Made by a program: the position numbers and the translations under genes
DNA from: Nostoc commune NIES-4072
GTDB taxonomy: Bacteria; Cyanobacteriota; Cyanobacteriia; Cyanobacteriales; Nostocaceae
Assembly (NCBI RefSeq): GCF_003113895.1
Contig: NZ_BDUD01000001.1
Location: forward strand, 3,872,037 to 3,936,036
DNA: 64,000 nt
Direction of reading: 5' to 3'
Notes under the pieces: model-generated
Told to the model about the DNA's origin: nothing
The model's input: only the letters and a program-made list of their open reading frames with translations
Database searches by the model: none
In this document: positions 55,001 through 63,130 of the stretch, piece after piece
Numbering within the stretch: the stretch's first letter is position 1
Layout: each line of letters begins with the position of its first letter

Positions 55001-56343
55001 CATCTACCTCTGGTAGTGGTAACGGAGGAAACCTCACACTTATTGCCCCTGAGTCAATTAGCCTCAATGGTAATGGTATCTTGGCGGCGACATCGGAAGG
55101 TGCTGCTAGTGGACGAGCCGGAGATGTGCTTCTTAACACTGAAAAACTCACCATCACCAATGGAATGCGCGTTTCAGCCGCTACTAATTCTACTAACCCC
55201 GCAGCTAATGGTGGTAATCTGACCGTAAAAGCTGCACAATTGGACTTGACAAACGGTAGCAGTTTAGAAGCTGGGACGACAGGAACTGCACCAGGCGGGA
55301 ACTTGACAATCCAACCCAATGACAATGGGCAAACCTTAGCTGTAAATGTTACCGGAGGATCAACGGTATCGGCTGCTAGCTCTGGTAGTGGTGAGGGAGG
55401 AACCCTGAGTATCAATGCTCCTGAATCTATTAATATTACTGGTAAAGGCTCAGTGATTTCGGCTGAGACGACAGGACAAGGAGCAGGCGGTGACTTGACA
55501 CTGACAACAGGAAACTTGGCAGTTCAAGATGGAGGGAAAATAACTGTAAGTAGTACAGGCTCAGGGCCTGCGGGTGATTTAAAACTTAACGCTAACTCGA
55601 TATATCTCAACAACGCTGCCAAAATCACTGCTGACACTACAGGAGGCGGCGGAAATATCTTTGCGCGATCGCCTTTATTCTTACTACGCAATCAAAGTTC
55701 TATCACCACAAATGCCAAAGGTCTTGGTATTCCTGGCGGCAACATTGATCTTGATGCACCAAATGGCTTTATCGTTGCTGTTCCTGAAGAAAATAGTGAT
55801 ATTAGCGCCAATTCTGTTGACTTTCGTGGTGGAAAAGTTGAAATCAGCGCTCAAGGAATCTTTGGGATTGAGCGTCGGAATACACCAACACCAGAAAGCG
55901 ACATCACTGCTACAGGGGCAAGTCCTCAATTCAACGGTTCAGTAGAACTTAATACACCTGGTATTGACCCCAATAGTGGCTTAGTTGAGCTACCCGCAAT
56001 AGCTGTAGAAACTGAAGTAGCACAAGTCTGCGATCGCCCAGGTTATGCCCAAAGCAGCTTTACTATCACCGGAAGAGGCGGCTTACCTCCTAATCCCACT
56101 AAAGATGTTCTCCCGAATGGCACTGTAGAAGTCGGTTGGGTGGCGCTCAAACCTAGCAGTGATAGCAGCAATCCACCTGTTACTACTAATCCAGTTATTA
56201 CCACACCAGAACGGATTGTAGAAGCAAATGGATGGGTGGTAAATGCAAAGGGAGAGGTGGTACTTACAGCTAATGTACCTGCCGAGAGTCGTAGTTCGTG
56301 GCACAAGGATGTAGCTTGCAGTGATTATCAAGCTCAGAAGTAA
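52033..56343 (+). CDS. Filamentous-haemagglutinin-like exoprotein (two-partner secretion type)
   Basis: 1436 residues. A signal region ([18 protein letters not shown]) precedes the TPS domain at about 38-180: [13 protein letters not shown], the [17 protein letters not shown] block, and [28 protein letters not shown], the classical NPNG-containing haemagglutinin N-terminal signature. The rest is a long beta-helix with repeats such as [15 protein letters not shown] and [16 protein letters not shown]. The C-terminal part (about 1310-1436) includes two Cys ([16 protein letters not shown]) and is conserved in cyanobacteria. The start is supported by GGAGG at 6 bases. A TpsB/FhaC transporter is not in the window. 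It converges with the TPR-CHAT gene, 19 bp away, and such pairs are common in cyanobacteria. Confidence 0.9.
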   Translation: [1436 protein letters not shown]

Positions 56344-56362
56344 ATAGGGTTAATTGTGTTTA

Positions 56363-59068
56363 TCAAAGCCAATTTCCTACTAGAACATAAGGTGCCCAGA
56401 AATAAGGGCTTTTTTGTTTAGCAAATACACTTAATTGAGCACGCTGGAGTGCTTGGGCTTTGCTGATCCCAGTATTTAGGTTTCGATAAAACTCACTCAT
56501 AAGTTTAGCAGTCCATTGGTCATCCACTGACCATAAACTTGCTAGTGTACTGCGTGCGCCTGCTCGTACAGCTATGCCAGCTAATCCTAAAGCAGCTCGC
56601 TGATCGCCAAGAGCAGTTTTGCAAGCACTCAAGACAAGTAACTCGATCTTACCAGACCTATTTCTATCGCTAACTCGTAATAAACTATCAAATTCCTTAA
56701 CTTTCAGTAATTTATTCCAGGTGAGAAGAAAAGTTTTTTCGGGATCTGAACTAAACTCACCGTGAGTTGCTAAATGAATTATAGAAAATGGAGTTGCAAG
56801 CAATTGTTTTTGCAAGTTGCTATCGACAAATTGCTGATTTAACAGCTCTTCACTTCTAGGAACCTCAGTTTGAATTTCTTTGAGTTCCCGTGCTACATTT
56901 TTTAGTGCCGAAAATTTCTGACCTCCTATAGAACGCGCTTCTCCCACTCCGGCAGTTAAAGCATTTAACTGTACTTTTTGCAAGGGTTTAGGATTAAACA
57001 ATTGTAAACCAGGAGTTAAAGCGATCGCATATTTCTCTATGAGATATTTATTTTGCTGCGGGTCGTAAAGAACCCCCATCGGAATATTTCTTAATTCTCC
57101 ATCCAATACAAAAACTAAAGTAGTGATGCCACTTTTAACTAATTCAGTTTCGGCTGGTCTAATTAACCAGTCATATATTTTTTGGGACTGTTCTTTCACT
57201 TCATAAGTACCTGCGACATCTGTTAAAGATTTACGTAATGAAGTAACAGTACTCTCTACCTTTTCTTGAGGTATCTTAGTGGTATAGTGCTGTAATTGTT
57301 GATTAGGCAAGGTAAGGATAACATCGAAGCGATCGGGCAAAATAACTGAATAAATAACTGCTGCCTTTTTATCCTGCTCCACCACTTTGTCAATCTCTAC
57401 AACTGGTTCTAAACAAGGTGAACGAAAAAAGTTATTCAGTTCTGCAACCTGAAGTGACTCAATGACTTTACGTGCCTGTTTAAGATTATATTGACTACTC
57501 TGTTGATTCCCTTGAGTATTCTCTGTTAACAACTGTAATTCAACTAACTCTCGATAGATAGGTTCTACACTTTCTCGGAAAGAAAACTGAACATCTAAAT
57601 TAGTAGCAACTAAATCACCGCGAAGAGATTCTAAAGTTTTATAAGCTGTATCATAAGCCTTGAGTGCAGCATTGAGATTTCCTTGTTGCTTGAGTAAACG
57701 TCCTTGCTGCCATTGCCACTGATAGAGAATGTCTGATGCATCAATACTTTGAGCAATAAATAAAGCTTTTGTTGTTAGTTCTAGAGCATCACCTAACTGC
57801 TTATTCTTTTCATACAGACGACCCAAAGTTCCAAGAGCATAAGATTGAGCTTGCTGGTCTTTTAGGCTTTGGGCCTCCTGTATTGCGGTAGACAAGAGTT
57901 GGGCAATATTTAAATTTGATAAAATAGGTGCATCGGTTTTCTGTGTTAAATCCATTAAAATAGAGGCGAATTGAATCCGAGCGTATATTGAGTTTCGGCT
58001 AGGAACTAATTTATTAATTTCAGCCAAAATTTGCTCAGACAAGGATAAAGCTTGTTTAAACGTATTTGCGGCTTCTTTTTTAGAGAAAAATTCTAAAAGT
58101 AGGTTAAGTTGATTTAGCTGTGCTTGAATACGTGTAGTACCTAGTGTATTTCTAGCCGCTTGCTGATAAAAGTTTAAAGCAGCTTGAACTTCTTGTTGAG
58201 CAAGGTCTGTATTCCCTACCTCATGTTGAGTTTTTGCTTCGGCAAAAGCTGTATTACCTAAACTGAGGAAGCTATCACCTATAGCTATTGAAGAATTTAG
58301 AGCTGTTGCTAGAGTTAAACTTTGCTTTAAAACTTTTCGTGATTCATTAAAATCACCAATAACTCGTAGGACATTGCCAAGGCTATCTAGTCCAGCAACT
58401 TTGAGCGATGAATCTGGAAGAGTAGTAAGGTTTTGTTGAACTTCAGTTAAAGTTTTTTGTGCTTGGCGATAAAGCCCTAAAGCTTGCATAGCTTGAGCAG
58501 AGTTAATCCGATTACGAGTTAGTGTCGCCTTATCGCCTATTTGCTCATATATATCAGCAGCTTTTTGCCAAGTGGACAACGCAATTTCAGTTTGTCCTTG
58601 CGCTAATTGTAATTTTCCTTGTACATCTAAAGATTGCGCTATAATTGCAGCACGCTCTTTTGAGCTATCTAAATTTTTTAAGAGATTGAGACTTTGGCTA
58701 ATTGCAAGTTCTGCTTGTGTCTGTTTGCCAAGCTGTTGATAAATCAAGGCAAGATTGCTTAAGACTATAGCTTGGTTGAGTTTGTCTCCTGTGTTATGGA
58801 AGCCAATAGCAGCTTGTTCCAAAACTTGAAGTGCTTCAGTAAATAAACCTGCCTCATACAAAGCTTTACCCTGTTCTACAAAGCTTTTATCTAAGACAGG
58901 TGAGTTTTGAATCTTAGTTTGTGGAATATTTAGGCTGATGTGAGAAAAAGTTGCTAAAGTAGGTGAACTAAAAATGCACAGTATGGCTGTTCCTACTAGC
59001 AGCAAGAAAAATTTCAAGAATCTTAAATAGGATTGTAGCATACGCAATAATACTGGCAATTTAGCCAT
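56363..59068 (-). CDS. TPR-CHAT domain protein
   Basis: 901 residues from ATG 59068 (the frame also has a TTG at 59116 that overlaps the upstream gene). An N-terminal hydrophobic segment (FLKFFLLLVGTAILCIFSSP) is a signal peptide or anchor. TPR units fill about 45-430 (ALYEAGLFTEALQVLEQA, AIVLSNLALIYQQLG, and on). The CHAT peptidase-like domain is at about 590-900, with catalytic His in IHLATHGEFSS (near 766) and Cys in VLSACKTALG (near 815); LASLWSVDD is also typical. CHAT proteins are caspase-like; some are proteases in bacterial defence (for example the Craspase partner TPR-CHAT), others act in exoprotein clusters. It begins 11 bp after the DUF928 gene, so it is in one operon with it. Confidence 0.9.
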   Translation of the reverse strand: MAKLPVLLRMLQSYLRFLKFFLLLVGTAILCIFSSPTLATFSHISLNIPQTKIQNSPVLDKSFVEQGKALYEAGLFTEALQVLEQAAIGFHNTGDKLNQAIVLSNLALIYQQLGKQTQAELAISQSLNLLKNLDSSKERAAIIAQSLDVQGKLQLAQGQTEIALSTWQKAADIYEQIGDKATLTRNRINSAQAMQALGLYRQAQKTLTEVQQNLTTLPDSSLKVAGLDSLGNVLRVIGDFNESRKVLKQSLTLATALNSSIAIGDSFLSLGNTAFAEAKTQHEVGNTDLAQQEVQAALNFYQQAARNTLGTTRIQAQLNQLNLLLEFFSKKEAANTFKQALSLSEQILAEINKLVPSRNSIYARIQFASILMDLTQKTDAPILSNLNIAQLLSTAIQEAQSLKDQQAQSYALGTLGRLYEKNKQLGDALELTTKALFIAQSIDASDILYQWQWQQGRLLKQQGNLNAALKAYDTAYKTLESLRGDLVATNLDVQFSFRESVEPIYRELVELQLLTENTQGNQQSSQYNLKQARKVIESLQVAELNNFFRSPCLEPVVEIDKVVEQDKKAAVIYSVILPDRFDVILTLPNQQLQHYTTKIPQEKVESTVTSLRKSLTDVAGTYEVKEQSQKIYDWLIRPAETELVKSGITTLVFVLDGELRNIPMGVLYDPQQNKYLIEKYAIALTPGLQLFNPKPLQKVQLNALTAGVGEARSIGGQKFSALKNVARELKEIQTEVPRSEELLNQQFVDSNLQKQLLATPFSIIHLATHGEFSSDPEKTFLLTWNKLLKVKEFDSLLRVSDRNRSGKIELLVLSACKTALGDQRAALGLAGIAVRAGARSTLASLWSVDDQWTAKLMSEFYRNLNTGISKAQALQRAQLSVFAKQKSPYFWAPYVLVGNWL

Positions 59069-59078
59069 ATTTATTATA

Positions 59079-59876
59079 CTAATTTGATTGAGTGATGGCT
59101 TTTTCGTCACTCTCAAGTTCTACAATCGGTGCTGTTGCAAATTCTGCCAAACCAACATCTTTTAACAAAAGCGTCCAATCCTCTGTAAAAAGGTTTGAGT
59201 TTGGATCAGAACGACGCAGAGTAGCTAAGTTAGTTAAAGCATCTTGCCAAATTTGGTTAAGAGCATAAGTAGTATACTTTCTTGATTGCGTCCTTTTCAA
59301 TTGACTTTCAAGATCAGAATTTAACGGCACACGCTGTATCCATGCTTTCACATAAAAATAGTCTGGTATTTGCTGGGAATTGCCGCAGAAAACTTTAAAA
59401 TACCACTGATACTTTTGGTTTATTTTTAAACCAGATTGTGAATTATGTGGTAACTTAATACCAACAATACTAGCCCTTTGTGGTAATGATAAAGATGTCT
59501 TGTAGATGTTTTTGTCATTTTCATCTTGAAGTAGAAATTCTCCAAGAACCGCATTTTTTGGTAGTTCCGGTACAAAAACCCAAAAAGTTGGATATTCAGA
59601 AATTGTGAATGTCAAAAAAGATTTTGATTCATCTGCAATTTCTTCACCAGGAACTAAAGCAGTAATTGGCGTGTTCAACGGAGTACAACCATCACGGCTT
59701 GTACCTCCTTTACGACGTCCAGTAGGTGCGCCGTTATCTGGAAATTTTGGACGTTTAGATTGGCTAGATGTATTAGCAAGGGATTGGTTAAATAATTGAT
59801 CTACCTGTGCCAAAACTCTTATGGGGTAACTTACCAATCCAAAAAGTACTAATGTCATAATGCAAGTAAGTTTCAT
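59079..59876 (-). CDS. DUF928 exported protein
   Basis: 265 residues from ATG 59876, chosen over the TTG at 59882 because AAGGAG is ten bases upstream. It has a signal peptide (LTCIMTLVLFGLVSYPIRVLAQ) and the DUF928 pattern: a GAPTGRRKGGTSRDGC motif, TALVPGEE, a beta-sandwich-like section (YPTFWVFVPELP, VLGEFLLQDEND) and a WQDALTNLATLRRSDP helix. The family function is unknown; in cyanobacteria it occurs next to CHAT and exoprotein genes. It lies 11 bp before the TPR-CHAT gene, an operon. Confidence 0.85.
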   Translation of the reverse strand: MKLTCIMTLVLFGLVSYPIRVLAQVDQLFNQSLANTSSQSKRPKFPDNGAPTGRRKGGTSRDGCTPLNTPITALVPGEEIADESKSFLTFTISEYPTFWVFVPELPKNAVLGEFLLQDENDKNIYKTSLSLPQRASIVGIKLPHNSQSGLKINQKYQWYFKVFCGNSQQIPDYFYVKAWIQRVPLNSDLESQLKRTQSRKYTTYALNQIWQDALTNLATLRRSDPNSNLFTEDWTLLLKDVGLAEFATAPIVELESDEKAITQSN

Positions 59877-60731
59877 CAACAATATACTCCTTTGACAAAA
59901 GTAATATAAACGTCAGGAATAGAAAATAAACAGCTATGAAAGCAGGACAAACACACATAATTTTGGATACCCTTAATATGTAGGGATATTGATTTAAACT
60001 AGCCGAAACCATGAAATGCCCATAAAGGGGTTTTATTCTTGAGATGCGTTTACCGTGATTATGAAAGACATTGCAGTAATTTACTAATCTTAACTACACT
60101 AGAAAGATATAAGATTGCGGAAAGTAAGTTTATCTAAATTAGTGTTGACAAAATAAATGATTTGTGGTTAAATGAATAAAAAAAGTTTATCGTTTGGTTG
60201 GTTTCCCAATGATTAAAGCGATACTTAAGCACTTGACTAGCAAAAAGATACATTTATCACACTTAGATAAACGCCTTACAATAAATAATTAAGCCTAAAA
60301 TAATATCAATAATGCTTACTTATTGATATTATTTTCAGCTTTCTTGATACTGAGGTGTTCATCTTGATCAGAGGTAGTACAATGTCTAAGTTAGTTTTGA
60401 GGGTTTGTAGTAAGCACAAAGTGTAGGTTTAACATCAGGACTAAAGTCCTTACGAGGAACTTGCTTATCCATCAATTTAAACTTGATCCACTAGTAGGTG
60501 GATATAACCTATAAAATGCTTGATGTAATTTCCACTCAAATATATAATTTTGAGTGAAGCAAAGAATTGTAAATATTCTTTGTATTAATATAACTAGATT
60601 AAAAATCACAAATTATATATTTGTTTACAATGTTTGCAATTTTACATAGTGTTATTTTGAGCTTTTTAGCGTGTTAATACTGAATATAATAACATTATCA
60701 ATGTAAATATATAAAAAGTTTCTTGCAAAAG
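59877..60731. other. Intergenic region between DUF928 and CHASE2 genes
   Basis: About 855 bases, very AT-rich at 60100-60340 and 60580-60720. It includes a perfect 15-bp AT-rich hairpin at 60297-60335 and a palindromic fragment around 60439-60455 (AGGACTAAAGTCCTTA). Part of it must be the promoter of the DUF928-CHAT operon. I see no gene or RNA. Confidence 0.5.
60297..60335. terminator. AT-rich 15-bp perfect hairpin
   Basis: AAAATAATATCAATA (60297-60311) and TATTGATATTATTTT (60321-60335) are exact reverse complements around 9 bases. On both strands the stem ends in T-rich sequence. It is about 400 bases after the CHASE2 gene on the minus strand and could be a distal terminator, but the stem is weak in GC. 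Confidence 0.4.
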
Positions 60732-63104
60732 TTATTGATTACGAATATCCCTAGACACAACTGCTACTTGTGTAGATATTAATGCCAATGCTGGTGGGAT
60801 AAGTGGTATCCACCCTGCTTGAGTAAAAATCCCAAAACATATAGTAAATAATGAAAATAGCATTATTATCCCAGCTGCTCCCAGGCGTATAGGATGCCGA
60901 ATATACCATGCTAAAATTCCTCCTAATAATGACCATGCCCATACCCAGAGTGCTTCAACCCAAGTCGGCCACCACCAAAGCAGAGGTCGATGATCTAAAA
61001 CAGCACTAAGGATCTGGCTGCTCATGTGAGCTTGAACAAATACCCCTGGTATCAGCTTTTGATTTGACCCTGCTTTAGCACTATAAGGAGTTTGCCAGTA
61101 ATCAGTAGTTGTTGGAGCAGTAACACCAATCAAAATAATCCGCCCCTTTAATAACTCGACTAATTCTGAATTAATTTTATTGTTAAGAACATCTCTGAGG
61201 GATACTTGTTGAGCAATGTTTTGAGGAGAAGAAAGCGAACGGTAATTTGCTAGTACTTGATAACCCAAGGCATCGATTCTTTGGTAGCCGCTAGTATGAG
61301 ATTTTAATTGCTTAAATACGACATTGCCTATCTGCAAGTGATTTTGTGAGTTGATATATGACTTAATACCTTTAGCCTCTAAATAATGAAGCGCAATCTG
61401 GAGACTAAAAGCATATTCTGCTGCACAGGGAGATGTTAAAGGAGGTGTTAAATGCAAAAGCTGACGGCGAGCTATATCATTATCATCTGCAACAAAATCA
61501 CTAAAGCTTTGGCGTTCTTCTGGAACTTCTGGCGGTGGAGGAGTGCCTTCTGGCGCACCGTCAGAAGCCGCAGAAACTTTGCATACGGTAAAAAGGCGTT
61601 TATCTTGTTGTAGTCTAGTTGCTAAATCTGCACTATTAGAGTCTACAGGGAAATCACGATAGATGTCTAAGCCAATAGTGTTTGGTTGATACTGATCTAG
61701 TTTTTTTAATAATTGTGCAAGTGCTTGGTCTGAGAGTGACCATCGCATATTCATATTCATGCGGTTTTGATACTGGATATCCGCTTCATCAATAGTGACA
61801 ATTAGAAAACGCGAATCTGGTTTTTCCTCTGGCCGTAATCCCATCATGTGGTCGAAAGCTTTTAATTCTGATGCTTGCAATAACCCAAGCGATCGCACTC
61901 CCATTACCAAACCAGTAATAACTAAACTTGATAACAGTATTACTTTAATTCTACGCCACCGTAACTGCGCTTTAGTTCTATATTTATTTACTTGAGGCTT
62001 GCTAATTTCTGTTTGGGGATTTCTCAGAAAATCTTTCCAAGTCGGTGGCACTGCTGCTGGATTCTGACAAATTACAGGTAAGGAAACCGCACAAGGATAT
62101 TTATCTTCAATACCATGTAATTTTTCCCTTGATTCTCGTACTGCTAAGTACATAGACTCACCACTGGAAAATTTTTTGAGGAAATTCTTTAAAAATTCTT
62201 GTGCTACTAAGTCTTGCACTGCCTCCCGCATAACGATAATTTGTGGTATGTGCAAGTCTTCTAATTGATGTGCTAGTCCTAGTCCATCACAAGAATTAAA
62301 AATCGCTAACTGCAACCCTTTGCTGACAGCTTTTAAAAGACCATACTTTAGTTCATCAATTGTCAAGCAATCTGTTTTATTAATATAAATATTGCCACTC
62401 TTACCATCCTCAAGGCTCTCACTATGACCTGCAAAAAATAAAATGTCCCAGTCTTGTTCCCAAATTTGTTCATTTAACTGGCTGCGCTGTGGTTCTACCA
62501 GAAAAGTTGTTTCTGCATCTGGTAACATCTCCAATAGCTCTCGATCTTTATCAATTAAGATTCCTTCACTATTACCCAGAATTGCTAAGATTTTTACCTT
62601 CCCTCTAATAATACTTGTCTTTGATTTTGCCAGATATTCATACTCTGGTGCGCTTAAGGCAACTTCTGCTTGAGAGTAATCCTCAAACAAATCCCATAAA
62701 TTCCACGGGAGACGACGTAGCCAAATGTCACTCGTTTTGATTAGTACGCGAACTGTATCATCTAATGTTAGCTGTTTGAGTAATTTCTCTTTAAGTAGGC
62801 GAAACGAGTTACAGTTGAGCCAACTATTCATTTGCTGACCTAACTTTTCGTTTAACTCGCGGCATTTTTTAAGATGCTCACTAAGAGAACTTCCGACATG
62901 AATGTTCACAGGTGTAAGGCGAAAATTTGATAAACTGCGATAGGTTATTCGCCAAAGCTCATAATCTGCAATAATCTCTGGGTTTGGGGTCAGATAGCCT
63001 TGAACTTCTATACTGGCGCGATCGCCTTCTGCCCCAATTTCGAGTGTGACTTTTACTCCCTGGCTCAAATCACCATCTAGCTTCAACACAACCAACTTCT
63101 GCAT
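60732..63104 (-). CDS. CHAT-CHASE2 membrane protein
   Basis: 790 residues. An N-terminal beta-rich domain (about 1-65) is followed by a CHAT domain at about 150-350, with His in ILFFAGHSESLED (near 226) and Cys in LAIFNSCDGLGLA (near 270). One membrane helix at about 390-407 (VILLSSLVITGLVMGV) precedes an extracytoplasmic CHASE2 sensor at about 415-700 (RFLIVTIDEADIQYQNR, GLDIYRDFPVD, RIILIGVTAPTTTDYWQTPY), and three C-terminal helices end the protein. The architecture suggests a protease-like cytosolic domain regulated by an outside signal (inference from domain order). It is downstream of a DUF1822 gene by 26 bp on the same strand, so one operon. No kinase or cyclase domain is present. Confidence 0.9.
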   Translation of the reverse strand: MQKLVVLKLDGDLSQGVKVTLEIGAEGDRASIEVQGYLTPNPEIIADYELWRITYRSLSNFRLTPVNIHVGSSLSEHLKKCRELNEKLGQQMNSWLNCNSFRLLKEKLLKQLTLDDTVRVLIKTSDIWLRRLPWNLWDLFEDYSQAEVALSAPEYEYLAKSKTSIIRGKVKILAILGNSEGILIDKDRELLEMLPDAETTFLVEPQRSQLNEQIWEQDWDILFFAGHSESLEDGKSGNIYINKTDCLTIDELKYGLLKAVSKGLQLAIFNSCDGLGLAHQLEDLHIPQIIVMREAVQDLVAQEFLKNFLKKFSSGESMYLAVRESREKLHGIEDKYPCAVSLPVICQNPAAVPPTWKDFLRNPQTEISKPQVNKYRTKAQLRWRRIKVILLSSLVITGLVMGVRSLGLLQASELKAFDHMMGLRPEEKPDSRFLIVTIDEADIQYQNRMNMNMRWSLSDQALAQLLKKLDQYQPNTIGLDIYRDFPVDSNSADLATRLQQDKRLFTVCKVSAASDGAPEGTPPPPEVPEERQSFSDFVADDNDIARRQLLHLTPPLTSPCAAEYAFSLQIALHYLEAKGIKSYINSQNHLQIGNVVFKQLKSHTSGYQRIDALGYQVLANYRSLSSPQNIAQQVSLRDVLNNKINSELVELLKGRIILIGVTAPTTTDYWQTPYSAKAGSNQKLIPGVFVQAHMSSQILSAVLDHRPLLWWWPTWVEALWVWAWSLLGGILAWYIRHPIRLGAAGIIMLFSLFTICFGIFTQAGWIPLIPPALALISTQVAVVSRDIRNQ

Positions 63105-63130
63105 GGGTAGGAATCAACCAATGTATGTGT

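Noticed and set aside
52290..56331. Many frames opposite the exoprotein gene
   Set aside because: They are shadows caused by the repeated, low-complexity codon pattern of a beta-helix gene.
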